Assembly: GCF_037478005.1 (NCBI RefSeq)
Contig: NZ_CP144164.1
Span: forward strand, 1,426,001 to 1,490,000
DNA from: Alteromonas sp. M12
GTDB taxonomy: Bacteria > Pseudomonadota > Gammaproteobacteria > Enterobacterales > Alteromonadaceae
Length of the DNA: 64,000 nt
Reading direction: 5' to 3'
The translations under genes were made by a program, and so were the position numbers. Positions 1 to 8,371 of the stretch are shown here, piece by piece (position 1 is the first letter of the stretch; each line of letters starts with the position of its first letter). Below the pieces are notes generated by a model. That model did not search any database. It worked only from the letters and a program-made list of their open reading frames with translations, and was not told the DNA's origin.

Positions 1-73
1 TATGCGCATTCAAGCAGAAAAAAATGGAACTGCGAGTGAACGTTCCGGCAATTCGAGCGAAGATGTAGAATAA
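1..73 (+). CDS. C-terminal fragment of an unidentified protein
   Basis: An open frame enters from the left edge and stops at TAA 71-73. Only about 23 residues are visible, a hydrophilic tail rich in Ser, Glu and Asn that ends in SSEDVE. A rho-independent terminator follows 20 bases later, which supports this being a true gene end. No family can be named from so short a tail. Confidence 0.55.
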   Translation, partial: MRIQAEKNGTASERSGNSSEDVE

Positions 74-93
74 AGTAAAGTGAAAAACCTAAG

Positions 94-123
94 AAGGCTG
101 GTTAACCAGCCTTTTTTTTTTTT
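94..123 (+). terminator. Rho-independent terminator
   Basis: A perfect 20-base inverted repeat (AAGGCTGGTT/AACCAGCCTT, 94-113) runs straight into a long T tract. It closes the gene truncated at the left edge and separates it from the tRNA cluster. Confidence 0.85.
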
Positions 124-255
124 ATTTTTAATAATTGTTTTAATTATCTCGAAAATATAAGCATATCAATTCGTACAAAATACCATCATATTATTGCAGT
201 TTTACGCTGATCGTCTAAAATCCCAGCATACAGGTAGTAAAGTGTAAAAAAAGGT

Positions 256-283
256 TTGACTTCCTTTTGTGATTCAGTAAACT
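256..283 (+). promoter_or_regulatory. Putative sigma70 promoter of the tRNA cluster
   Basis: TTGACT at 256-261 and TAAACT at 278-283 are 16 bases apart, and the second hexamer ends 14 bases before the tRNA-Ser 5' end. The -35 matches 5 of 6 and the -10 matches 4 of 6 consensus bases. Placement is inferred from sequence only. Confidence 0.45.
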
Positions 284-297
284 TCGCTCCCACATTT

Positions 298-390
298 GGA
301 GAGGTGGCCGAGTGGCTGAAGGCGCTCCCCTGCTAAGGGAGTATAGGGTTTGTAGCCCTATCGAGGGTTCGAATCCCTCCTTCTCCGCCA
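298..390 (+). tRNA. tRNA-Ser (anticodon GCU)
   Basis: A 93-base class II tRNA with GGAGAGG/CCTTCTCC acceptor strands, a long variable arm, the GGTTCGAATCC T-arm and an encoded CCA. The anticodon loop CTGCTAA gives GCT, reading AGC and AGU serine codons. It is the first gene of a tRNA cluster. Confidence 0.97.
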
Positions 391-426
391 TTCCTTTTTA
401 TCGGGAATGGAACAAATGTCTTTTAC

Positions 427-503
427 GCGTGTGTAGCTCAGCTGGATAGAGTACCTGGCTACGAACCAGGCGGTCGGAGGTTCGAATCCTTCCACACGCG
501 CCA
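427..503 (+). tRNA. tRNA-Arg (anticodon ACG), copy 1
   Basis: A 77-base tRNA with acceptor strands GCGTGTG/CACACGC, discriminator G and encoded CCA. The anticodon loop CTACGAA gives ACG, whose A34 is normally deaminated to inosine to read CGN codons. It lies 36 bases after tRNA-Ser and is probably cotranscribed. It is base-for-base the same as the second copy at 719-795. Confidence 0.97.
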
Positions 504-624
504 TATTGAATCGAAGCTCCGCAGGAGGTTCGACAAAATCGTCAGGAACGATTTTGAACGTGCGAAGCGCGGCCCCGAAGGGGTGGAAGGCAGGATGCCT
601 GAAATCATCCTTCCACACGCGCCA
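504..624 (+). repeat. tRNA-Arg trailer repeat, unit 1 (rtT-like)
   Basis: This spacer follows tRNA-Arg copy 1 and ends (607-624) in an exact 18-base copy of the tRNA 3' end, ATCCTTCCACACGCGCCA. Between them are three perfect hairpins: AAAATCGT/ACGATTTT (535-555), CCCC/GGGG with a GAA loop (573-583) and AGGCA/TGCCT (588-600). The sequence after each tRNA end, ATATTGAATCGAAGCTCCG, is also repeated after the 18-base copy. The layout matches the E. coli tyrT rtT repeats, which also carry the last bases of the tRNA. Confidence 0.75.
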
Positions 625-718
625 TATTGAATCGAAGCTCCGTAGGAAATTCGATAAAACTGTTAAAGACTAGATGTAGAATTTGACAGTTGTAAGTACA
701 GAGGAAGTTAAATACCAC

Positions 719-795
719 GCGTGTGTAGCTCAGCTGGATAGAGTACCTGGCTACGAACCAGGCGGTCGGAGGTTCGAATCCTTCCACACGCGCCA
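719..795 (+). tRNA. tRNA-Arg (anticodon ACG), copy 2
   Basis: Identical in sequence to the 77-base tRNA-Arg(ACG) at 427-503, with CCA encoded. It is separated from copy 1 by the structured repeat and about 95 unrelated bases. The identity points to recent duplication or gene conversion of a tRNA-plus-trailer unit. Confidence 0.97.
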
Positions 796-917
796 TATTT
801 GAATCGAAGCTCCGCAGGAGGTTCGACAAAATCGTCAGGAACGATTTTGAACGTGCGCAGCACGGCCCCGAAGGGGTGTAAGGCAGGATGCCTGAAATCA
901 TCCTTCCACACGCGCCA
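796..917 (+). repeat. tRNA-Arg trailer repeat, unit 2 (rtT-like)
   Basis: Second copy of the structured trailer, again ending (900-917) in the exact last 18 bases of tRNA-Arg and followed by the start of the next trailer (918-948). The three hairpins are kept. The few differences from unit 1 (GAAGCGC to GCAGCAC, GGTGGAAGG to GGTGTAAGG) fall in single-stranded or junction positions, which suggests selection on RNA shape. Confidence 0.75.
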
Positions 918-1052
918 TATTTGAATCGAAGCTCCGCAGGAGGTTCGAAAATCAAAACTACGATTTTGTGCTTGAATAGCGTTTTGCTAAAGAACGTATC
1001 TCGAGAAGTTAGAAATATAAAATCGATGTAAATGATTTGAAGTATAAGCAAT

Positions 1053-1087
1053 AAAAAAACCGCTTTTATAAGCGGTTTTTTTATGCC
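1053..1087 (+). terminator. Rho-independent terminator of the tRNA cluster
   Basis: AAAAAAACCGCTT and AAGCGGTTTTTTT form a stem with a TTAT loop and a T run. It ends the tRNA-Ser/tRNA-Arg transcript. Confidence 0.85.
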
Positions 1088-1395
1088 CGAAGTTAAATTA
1101 AATATTTATAAGTAATTACCAATAAGTAATATTAATCTAAACGTGACGATTGGTATGATAGCGCTGCTTTGCATTAAATTAACTTTATAGCTAACGCTAA
1201 AAGTATTCGAACAGATTTACAGTATAAAGTGGCTAAATGATTGGTGGAGACGCCTAATCAGCGACTTGAGTGGGTAAAAATTCAAAATAGTTGAATAAGT
1301 ACCCTAAAAATACAGTTTGCTTTGTGGATTTTGGTTGAGTTTTCAATGCTTAAGTGATACTTATCGATACCTAAACTAATAACAGTGTGAATTAT
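1088..1395 (+). other. Intergenic region upstream of oadGAB
   Basis: About 300 bases without a supported gene. It is AT-rich and should contain the oad promoter, but no convincing -35/-10 pair or operator was recognised. Confidence 0.5.
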
Positions 1396-1653
1396 ATGCA
1401 AACGTCCATTTCTGAATTACTAATTGAAGCTGCCAACCTAATGGTAGTGGGTATGGTTGTGGTGTTTGTTTTCCTTACACTACTAATCGGCGCAGTAAAC
1501 TTAATTGCTGCAATTAACCGAAGATTTCCTGAAGAAGTTGTCCCTGCGCATCCTGCTAGGACACAAAGGAAAGTGTCTAATGACAAATCAAATTCTTCCG
1601 TGCCTATTGCGGCTATAACCGCCGCAGTTCACCAATATCGAAAAAATAGATAG
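1396..1653 (+). CDS. oadG: Oxaloacetate decarboxylase gamma chain
   Basis: Small membrane subunit of the Na+-translocating oxaloacetate decarboxylase, which anchors the alpha chain to the beta chain. The 85-residue product has one N-terminal membrane helix (about residues 15-38, rich in V, F, L and M) and a polar basic tail, as is usual for OadG. The start is set at ATG 1396; a GTG three codons upstream (1387) would add three residues, and neither has a strong Shine-Dalgarno. It is the first gene of oadGAB, 30 bases before oadA. The identification rests on size, topology and position. Confidence 0.85.
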   Translation: MQTSISELLIEAANLMVVGMVVVFVFLTLLIGAVNLIAAINRRFPEEVVPAHPARTQRKVSNDKSNSSVPIAAITAAVHQYRKNR

Positions 1654-1683
1654 TCTAAATAAATCGATTTTTTAGGAGTTTCC

Positions 1684-3468
1684 ATGAGCAACCCCCTTAA
1701 AATAACTGAATTGGTACTGCGTGATGCGCACCAATCTTTATTAGCCACTAGAATGCGATTGGACGATATGTTACCCATCGCAGCGAAATTAGATAAAGTT
1801 GGCTTTTGGTCAATGGAATCTTGGGGAGGCGCTACATTCGACTCTTGCATTCGTTATCTTGGCGAAGATCCTTGGGATCGTATCCGTGAATTAAAAAAGG
1901 CCATGCCTAATACACCTCAGCAGATGTTGCTAAGAGGGCAGAATCTTTTGGGGTATCGTCACTACGCAGATGATGTAGTTGAAAAGTTTGTAGAAAGAGC
2001 GCATACCAATGGCGTTGATGTGTTTCGTATTTTCGATGCAATGAATGACACTCGAAATCTGGAAACAGCGATTAAATCTGTGGTTTCTGTAGGCGCACAT
2101 GCCCAAGGCACGATTTCCTATACAGTAAGTCCAGTGCATACCCTAGAGCGTTGGCTAGACATGGCTAAGTCCTTAGAGGATATGGGCATACATTCTTTGT
2201 GTATCAAAGATATGGCAGGGTTGTTGAAACCTTACGAATGTGAAGAGCTAATTACTCGCTTGAAAGAAATTATAAGTGTGCCTATTGCCATGCAATGTCA
2301 TGCAACCACTGGACTAAGCACCGCAACTTATCAAAAAGCCATTGATGCGGGTATTGATATGGTTGATTGCGCGGTATCATCTATGAGTATGACGTACGGG
2401 CACAGTGCAACTGAAACCATTATGTCGATTGTGGAAGGTACTGACCGAGATACCGGCTTAGATTTGCATCTGATGGCTGAAATCGCGAGTTACTTCAGAG
2501 AAGTGCGTAAAAAATACGCTAAATTTGAAGGTAGCTTGAAGGGCGTTGATGCACGAATATTAATTGCTCAAGTGCCTGGTGGAATGTTGACGAATATGGA
2601 AAACCAACTTCGTGAACAAGGTGCTGAAGATAAAATGGATGAAGTACTCAAAGAAATTCCTAAAGTAAGGGAAGATCTTGGTTTTATTCCATTAGTGACT
2701 CCAACTTCGCAAATTGTGGGTTCTCAATCTGTATTAAATGTGCTGACCGGAGAACGATATAAGAGCATCACTAAGGAGACTGCAGGTGTTCTTAAAGGTG
2801 AGTATGGCGCAACCGCAGCGCCAGTGAATGCAGAATTACAAGCTAGAGTATTAGATGGCCAAGAACCTATTACTTGTCGACCAGCTGATCTGATTGAACC
2901 TGAATTAGCTGCCTTAACCACAGAATTGACTGAAATTGCGCAACAGCAAAATATTAAGTTGGCTGAGGAAAAAGTGGATGACGTATTAACCTATGCATTA
3001 TTCCCGCAAATCGGCTTGAAGTTTTTGCAAAATAGAGGGAATCCTGACGCATTTGAACCTGCTCCTACAGGCGAGACTGAAGCAAAACCTGCAAGTTCGT
3101 CAGCTGCATCTTCGCCAGCCCAAGGTAAAGCAGAAAGTTATTCTGTGCGTGTTGATGGCAAGTCTTATGAAGTGGAGGTTGCCCCAAGTGGTCAACTTTC
3201 CTCAGTTAAAAGCACTGAAGCGGCGACGCCAACTGCCACCCCATCTTCTGACGAAGGTGTTGAATTAAACGCGCCATTGGCGGGTAATATATTCAAAATC
3301 TTAGTTCGCGAAGGAGACGAAGTGAGCGAAGGTGATGTCGTCATCATCATGGAAGCGATGAAAATGGAAACAGAAATACGTGCTATCGAAAGCGGTATCG
3401 TGACTGATGTACTTGTATCAGAAGGCGATGCAGTTCAATCAGGTCAAGCTTTATTGAGTTTAGGATAA
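1684..3468 (+). CDS. oadA: Oxaloacetate decarboxylase alpha chain
   Basis: Carboxyltransferase subunit that moves the carboxyl of oxaloacetate to a biotin group, giving pyruvate. The 594-residue protein has an N-terminal carboxyltransferase barrel (opening motif [10 protein letters not shown], then FRIFDAMND and MQCHATTG), a conserved carboxylase domain to about residue 460, an Ala/Pro/Ser-rich linker, and a C-terminal biotinyl domain with EAMKMET, where Lys ~560 is the biotin site. This is the full family length. AGGAG lies a few bases before ATG 1684. It is tightly coupled to oadB, four bases downstream. The complex links oxaloacetate decarboxylation to Na+ export, as expected for a marine bacterium. 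Confidence 0.96.
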   Translation: MSNPLKITELVLRDAHQSLLATRMRLDDMLPIAAKLDKVGFWSMESWGGATFDSCIRYLGEDPWDRIRELKKAMPNTPQQMLLRGQNLLGYRHYADDVVEKFVERAHTNGVDVFRIFDAMNDTRNLETAIKSVVSVGAHAQGTISYTVSPVHTLERWLDMAKSLEDMGIHSLCIKDMAGLLKPYECEELITRLKEIISVPIAMQCHATTGLSTATYQKAIDAGIDMVDCAVSSMSMTYGHSATETIMSIVEGTDRDTGLDLHLMAEIASYFREVRKKYAKFEGSLKGVDARILIAQVPGGMLTNMENQLREQGAEDKMDEVLKEIPKVREDLGFIPLVTPTSQIVGSQSVLNVLTGERYKSITKETAGVLKGEYGATAAPVNAELQARVLDGQEPITCRPADLIEPELAALTTELTEIAQQQNIKLAEEKVDDVLTYALFPQIGLKFLQNRGNPDAFEPAPTGETEAKPASSSAASSPAQGKAESYSVRVDGKSYEVEVAPSGQLSSVKSTEAATPTATPSSDEGVELNAPLAGNIFKILVREGDEVSEGDVVIIMEAMKMETEIRAIESGIVTDVLVSEGDAVQSGQALLSLG

Positions 3469-3472
3469 TTTC

Positions 3473-4603
3473 ATGGAGAAGTTAGAAATCCTATGGCAAA
3501 GCACCGCGCTGGCACACTTCCAGGCTGGTCAAGTGATCATGATGGTTGTTGGCCTGTTGTTACTATATTTGGCCATCGTTAAGAAATTTGAACCGCTATT
3601 ATTGTTGCCCATTGGTTTTGGTGCGTTATTGACCAATATTCCATTGGCTGGTTTTAGCGAAATGGGTGGTTTACTGCATTACATTTATGCCGTTGGAATT
3701 GATACAGGGGTGTTCCCTCTTCTCATTTTCATGGGAGTAGGTGCAATGACTGATTTCAGCGCGCTTATTGCTAACCCACGGATGTTGTTGCTTGGCGCCG
3801 CTGCACAGTTCGGTATATTTGCCACCTTGTTAGGGGCGATTTTACTAAACTTTGTTCCAGGTCTTGAATTTACCTTAAAAGATGCTGCAGCGATTGCCAT
3901 AATCGGTGGCGCGGATGGCCCAACGGCAATTTTCTTAGCATCGAAATTAGCCCCTGAATTATTAGGCACTATCGCTGTTGCTGCTTATTCTTACATGGCA
4001 TTGGTACCTATTATTCAGCCACCAATAATGAAAGCGTTAACGACCCCTGAAGAACGAAAAATTCAAATGGGTCAGTTGCGTATAGTGTCTAAACGAGAAA
4101 AAATCGTTTTTCCATTAGCTGTGTTGCTAATGACTATCCTGTTTTTGCCGACGGCAACGCCGCTAGTAGGTATGTTTTGTTTGGGTAACTTAATGAAAGA
4201 GTGTGGTGTGGTGGATCGTTTGAGCAATACTGCGCAAAACGAGCTTATTAATATCGTCACTATCTTCTTAGGTTTGGCTGTTGGTTCGAAGTTGTCTGCT
4301 GATAAATTTTTGAAAGCAGAAACATTGGGTATACTTGCATTGGGTGCTGTGGCATTTGCTATAGGAACAGCCACAGGCGTTCTAATGGCGAAACTGATGA
4401 ATAAGTATAGCAAAGCAGATATCAATCCTTTAATCGGCGCAGCCGGCGTGTCAGCCGTTCCTATGGCCGCAAGGGTAGTAAACAAAGTTGGGTTGCAAGC
4501 CAACCCCCATAACTTCTTACTGATGCATGCAATGGGACCTAATGTGGCAGGAGTATTGGGCTCAGCAGTAGCGGCCGGTATCTTGTTAGCCTTAGTGGGT
4601 TAG
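3473..4603 (+). CDS. oadB: Oxaloacetate decarboxylase beta chain (Na+ pump)
   Basis: Polytopic inner-membrane subunit that decarboxylates carboxybiotin and drives Na+ out. The 376-residue product has about nine hydrophobic segments and the family hallmarks [19 protein letters not shown] (Asp at about residue 147 lies in the Na+ site of the family) and the C-terminal [16 protein letters not shown]. It starts four bases after the oadA stop, so expression is coupled. A terminator follows at 4638. Confidence 0.96.
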   Translation: MEKLEILWQSTALAHFQAGQVIMMVVGLLLLYLAIVKKFEPLLLLPIGFGALLTNIPLAGFSEMGGLLHYIYAVGIDTGVFPLLIFMGVGAMTDFSALIANPRMLLLGAAAQFGIFATLLGAILLNFVPGLEFTLKDAAAIAIIGGADGPTAIFLASKLAPELLGTIAVAAYSYMALVPIIQPPIMKALTTPEERKIQMGQLRIVSKREKIVFPLAVLLMTILFLPTATPLVGMFCLGNLMKECGVVDRLSNTAQNELINIVTIFLGLAVGSKLSADKFLKAETLGILALGAVAFAIGTATGVLMAKLMNKYSKADINPLIGAAGVSAVPMAARVVNKVGLQANPHNFLLMHAMGPNVAGVLGSAVAAGILLALVG

Positions 4604-4637
4604 ATTATCGCTTCAGCGAGAAAGTAAAAAGTTATAA

Positions 4638-4676
4638 CAAACCCGTTGAGGTTCACACTCTACGGGTTTTTTTATG
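4638..4676. terminator. Terminator shared by oadB and sapF
   Basis: AAACCCGTTGAG and CACTCTACGGGTTT form a stem-loop followed by T7 on the plus strand, with A-rich flanks on the other side. It lies between the converging oadB and sapF genes, so it could serve both strands. Confidence 0.75.
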
Positions 4677-4682
4677 TTCAAA

Positions 4683-5465
4683 TTAATTTGGGGTAATAAG
4701 TGATAGGTGGGATTTAACTAACTTTTCGGTGTACTCACTTTTTGGCCAATTGAATACCACGTCAGTTTTACCTGTCTCCACTAAGTTTCCGTTTTGCAGA
4801 ATTAATACCCGATCACTGATGTGCCTGATAATCCCTAAATTATGAGAAATAAATATAAATCCTAAACCAAGGTCCTTTTGTAGTTTCATAATCAAGTTTA
4901 TGGTCTGCGAGCGAACCGAGGGATCTAATGCAGCAAAAGGTTCATCAGCAACAATAACTTGTGGATCGAGAATAAGCGCTTTGGCTAAGGCTAAACGTTG
5001 TCGTTGACCATCAGATAACATGTGTCGATAAAAAAACATGTGATCGGGCAACAACCCTACTAATTTTAAGGTTTGCTCTATTTTCTTTAACCGTTCAGTT
5101 GAACTTAATTGGGTGTTAAGGATTAAAGGGCCTTCCAAAATTTTGGCGATATTAATACCAGGATTTAGCGACTCATTACTGTGTTGAAATATCATTCGAA
5201 TATTAAGACAGCGTTGTCGTAAATTATGTGGCGATAACTTTTGACCATTTAAAAATATATTACCTCCAGTTGGTATCTCAGCGCCAACCAAAAGTTTTCC
5301 TAACAAGGATTTTCCGGAGCCATTTTCCCCCAAAATTGCTAAGGTTTCGCCACTGTTCAATTCGAAACTCACTTTACTTAGCGTGAATCCAGAGCGCTTC
5401 TTAAACAGACTCCTAGTCGGTTTTTGGGTGTACTCGAGGTTTTCAACCTTTAATAAAGCCGTCAT
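4683..5465 (-). CDS. sapF: Peptide ABC transporter ATP-binding protein SapF
   Basis: Second ATPase of the Sap/Opp-type ABC importer. The 260-residue product has Walker A GENGSGKS, the Q-loop MIFQHS, the signature LSDGQRQRL, Walker B VIVADEPF and the H-loop ISHNLG. It aligns along its whole length with E. coli SapF, for example GLLPDHMFFYRHML. The start is set at ATG 5465, whose ATGA overlaps the sapD stop; an upstream in-frame start at 5495 would run back into sapD. It is the last gene of the pspF-sapABCDF unit. Confidence 0.9.
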   Translation of the reverse strand: MTALLKVENLEYTQKPTRSLFKKRSGFTLSKVSFELNSGETLAILGENGSGKSLLGKLLVGAEIPTGGNIFLNGQKLSPHNLRQRCLNIRMIFQHSNESLNPGINIAKILEGPLILNTQLSSTERLKKIEQTLKLVGLLPDHMFFYRHMLSDGQRQRLALAKALILDPQVIVADEPFAALDPSVRSQTINLIMKLQKDLGLGFIFISHNLGIIRHISDRVLILQNGNLVETGKTDVVFNWPKSEYTEKLVKSHLSLITPN

Positions 5466-6457
5466 TCTTTTTCTCGTATTAAGGGAAAGTGGCAACTATA
5501 GAAATGATCTTGTACATATCTAAGTTCAGGCACCTTAACACATTCCCTTTGTGCACGAGGGCAGCGAGGACCTAGTCGACAGCCGATGGGTAAATGTTGC
5601 AGTGTGGGAATGGTGCCATCGAGGGTGGATAGCGGCGATTTAGGCGGCAAATCCTTCCTGAAACTAGGGGCACTGTCTAATAGCGCTTTGGTATAAGGAT
5701 GCAACGGGCGTTTGCGTAGTTGCGCCATTTTTCCATCCTCTACCGTTTGACCACAATATAAAACGGTCATCTTGTTTGCCATACTCGATATTGCGATCAA
5801 ATCGTGGCTAACAAATAAAATGCTCAAATTACGTGTCTTATTAAGTTGCGACAACAGTTTTAATATCTGTATTTTGGTCGTAATCTCCATGCCACGGGTA
5901 GGATCGTCGGCAATCAACAGTTGCGGTGAAGAGACCAAAGCACATGCGATTAAAAATTTCTGACCAATATCATCGGCAATTTGATTGGGATAGGCTTGTA
6001 AATACTTTTTATGATCTTTAATACCGACTTTGTGTAATAGTTTGATGGCAATCTGAAGTCGTTGTTTGCTCCTTTGCCAAAACCATTTCCCTTTCAAAAT
6101 ATGTCCAGGAATACTTTCCATTAACTGCTCACCAAGGGTGGATGAGGGGTCTAATGATGCAATCGGATTTTGAAAAATAACGGCAATTTCACTGCGCATT
6201 ATTTTGCGTCGTTCGGCTTGGCTAATTTTTAATAAATCTCGACCTTTCCAAGTGAGCCTATCTGCGGTTAATCGCCAGTTTTCAGGAATCGCCCCAACAA
6301 CGGCTCTGACGATTAAACTCTTACCTGAGCCGGACTCACCCACTAAAGCGCGTATCTCGCCTTCTTCAATGCGTAAGTTCACTTTATCCAAGGCTTTCAT
6401 CCAGCCCGTTGAACCGTTGATTTCAAGGGTTAGATTTTTAATATCTAGCAATGCCAT
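5462..6457 (-). CDS. sapD: Peptide ABC transporter ATP-binding protein SapD
   Basis: First ATPase of the Sap importer, 331 residues. Walker A is GESGSGKS, Walker B is LLIADDPT, and a C-terminal oligopeptide-transporter region carries the Cys cluster CRLGPRCPRAQREC, a feature of DppD/OppD/SapD-type ATPases. The LSGGQ-type signature is degenerate here (NQIADDIGQ), as in E. coli SapD. ATG 6457 overlaps the last base of sapC. In enterobacteria SapD also affects K+ uptake through Trk; nothing in the sequence tests that here. Confidence 0.9.
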   Translation of the reverse strand: MALLDIKNLTLEINGSTGWMKALDKVNLRIEEGEIRALVGESGSGKSLIVRAVVGAIPENWRLTADRLTWKGRDLLKISQAERRKIMRSEIAVIFQNPIASLDPSSTLGEQLMESIPGHILKGKWFWQRSKQRLQIAIKLLHKVGIKDHKKYLQAYPNQIADDIGQKFLIACALVSSPQLLIADDPTRGMEITTKIQILKLLSQLNKTRNLSILFVSHDLIAISSMANKMTVLYCGQTVEDGKMAQLRKRPLHPYTKALLDSAPSFRKDLPPKSPLSTLDGTIPTLQHLPIGCRLGPRCPRAQRECVKVPELRYVQDHFYSCHFPLIREKE

Positions 6458-7350
6458 TAACGTTGCAGCCTATTTCGAAGTGCTGAGCGAAGACCGTCAC
6501 CCACCACATTTACTGACAACACCATTAAAAATATTGCACTTCCCGGTAGTGCGATGCTCCATGGCGATTTGTAAGCAACTCGCAGCCCTTCAGAGAGCAT
6601 AGTGCCTAGTTCAGGGGCAGGCGCTTGCGCCCCTAATCCTAAAAACCCTAGGGCGCTAATATCCAAAATTGCAATAGACAATGCCATTGTGCCTTGTACA
6701 ACTAACATTTCGTACATATTCGGCAAAATACAATAGAAAAACAGGTAGGTATTTTTAGCACCGTCTAATTTAGAAGCCAATATATATTCTTTGGCCATTT
6801 CGGTTCTGACGACTTCTCGCGTGTTATGCACAAACTGGGGGATGAGTGCCAAACTTATTGCCCACATACTGTTGACCAAACCAACACCTAAAATACCAAC
6901 AATGACGATGGCAATAAGCAAGGTTGGTATTGCTAAAATTGAGTCCAATAAATGATTTAATACGCTAGACCGTACGCCGTGAGTTATGCCCGCCAACGCC
7001 CCTAATGCTACGCCAACTAGCATAGCCAATAGCACCAATAATAAGCTTATCCCAAGGGTCATTCTACAACCATAGATTAACCGCGAGAGTAGATCCCGTC
7101 CTATGCTATCGGTTCCAAATAAATGTCGAATTGAACCGTTTACATCCCACGATGGTTTAACCAGAAAGGCATTGGGGTTTTGTAGCAAAGGATCAAATGG
7201 CGCGATGAGCGGGCCGAACACTACGAGGAATATAAAAAATCCCAATATCCATAAGCCCAAAACGGCAATATGGCTTTTGCGAAATTCCCACCAAGTATGT
7301 ATCAATGGTGAAGGATGGAATTCTTCCTGATAAATATCAAATTTGGGCAC
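6457..7350 (-). CDS. sapC: Peptide ABC transporter permease SapC
   Basis: Inner-membrane permease of the Sap importer, 297 residues, of the DppC/OppC class. An N-terminal cytoplasmic stretch leads into a first membrane helix (WILGFFIFLVVFG); the family signature FGTDSIGRDLLSRLIYGCR precedes the transport domain; the EAA loop with its Gly (DISALGFLGLGAQAP) contacts the ATPases. It overlaps sapB by 14 bases, which indicates translational coupling. Confidence 0.92.
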   Translation of the reverse strand: MPKFDIYQEEFHPSPLIHTWWEFRKSHIAVLGLWILGFFIFLVVFGPLIAPFDPLLQNPNAFLVKPSWDVNGSIRHLFGTDSIGRDLLSRLIYGCRMTLGISLLLVLLAMLVGVALGALAGITHGVRSSVLNHLLDSILAIPTLLIAIVIVGILGVGLVNSMWAISLALIPQFVHNTREVVRTEMAKEYILASKLDGAKNTYLFFYCILPNMYEMLVVQGTMALSIAILDISALGFLGLGAQAPAPELGTMLSEGLRVAYKSPWSIALPGSAIFLMVLSVNVVGDGLRSALRNRLQR

Positions 7351-8371
7351 GACGTTCTCCCGTTAGTGCTGGGTTAATCAGCTTGGCTAACAAGTCGGTG
7401 CAGACTGTTAAAATGATAACCATTGTAGATACGGCTAACATACCCGCACGAATCGCAGGGTAATCCCGTTGAAAAATTGCCTGAATTAGCCAGTTTCCAA
7501 TCCCTGGCCAGGAAAAAATAACTTCGACTATCATGGCATTTGTCAGCAGCACAGCGAATTGCATACCAAACAGTGGGATAATCGGCAGTAGCGCATTTCT
7601 GACGCCGTGTCGGAATACCACCTGCCATCCACTTAGTCCTCTAGTGTAGGCGGTTAATATATATTGGCTCGCCATCACATCGATAACCGAACGGCGTGTA
7701 ATTCGAAATATAATTGATGCGGTTACAATTGTCAGAGACAAGGTTGGTAAAATAAGATGTTGCAGAGCACTGTTAACGGCGGCATTTTTGAATTCAAAAT
7801 CACTTAATAAAATATCGATAAACATAAAACCAGTTTGATGAGGGATATCGAAAAGTAAACTAATTCTGCCGGACAGTGGAAACCAGCCAAGTTGCAACGA
7901 AAACACCAAGATCATGATGAGTGACAGCCAAAAGACTGGGGTCGAATAGCCAATAACACTTGCGGCTAATAAGCTGTAATCCGATAGCTTGTAATGCTGA
8001 AAGCCTGCCAGAAAACCCAAAGGCACACCGATTAGTAAAGAGAGCAACAAAGCGTAAGCGCTTAGTTCCATACTCGCGGGTAAAGTTTGTGATATTTCCA
8101 TCCAAAGTGGATTACCAGAGCTAAAACTTAGTCCCCATTGACCTTCTAATAGATTATTTAAATAAAGCCAATATTGATAGACATATGAACGGTCAAAACC
8201 ATGAAGCTCTATGAGATATTGATGGTTTTCAGGAGAAGAATGTTTTAACCCTGTTAAGTTTACGATTGGGTCGCCAGGGAATAAATAAACTAACGCAAAG
8301 GATAATACGCTTAGCACAAACAAGGTGAGAATAAGCAAATTAAATTTTCGAATGATTTGCATCAACATCAT
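7337..8371 (-). CDS. sapB: Peptide ABC transporter permease SapB
   Basis: Partner permease of the DppB/OppB class, 344 residues with about six membrane segments. Seen are the conserved first helix followed by LFPGDP, GLDLS-type loop equivalents, and the EAA region YTRGLSGWQVVFRHGVRNAL. Its ATG at 8371 overlaps the sapA stop as ATGA. The length is near that of E. coli SapB (about 321), with a slightly longer N terminus. Confidence 0.9.
   Translation of the reverse strand: MMLMQIIRKFNLLILTLFVLSVLSFALVYLFPGDPIVNLTGLKHSSPENHQYLIELHGFDRSYVYQYWLYLNNLLEGQWGLSFSSGNPLWMEISQTLPASMELSAYALLLSLLIGVPLGFLAGFQHYKLSDYSLLAASVIGYSTPVFWLSLIMILVFSLQLGWFPLSGRISLLFDIPHQTGFMFIDILLSDFEFKNAAVNSALQHLILPTLSLTIVTASIIFRITRRSVIDVMASQYILTAYTRGLSGWQVVFRHGVRNALLPIIPLFGMQFAVLLTNAMIVEVIFSWPGIGNWLIQAIFQRDYPAIRAGMLAVSTMVIILTVCTDLLAKLINPALTGERRAQI

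Noticed and set aside
683..713. Strong TTGACA at 683-688 as a separate promoter for tRNA-Arg copy 2
   Set aside because: The best -10 (TTAAAT) is 19 bases away and would place the start inside the mature tRNA (about 719), so it is not a convincing promoter.
358..1051. Minus-strand ORFs across the tRNA-Arg genes containing MARVEGFEPPTAWFVARYS
   Set aside because: They are reverse translations of tRNA-Arg and its trailer repeat, a well-known spurious ORF type; they contain no start or ribosome site of their own worth keeping.
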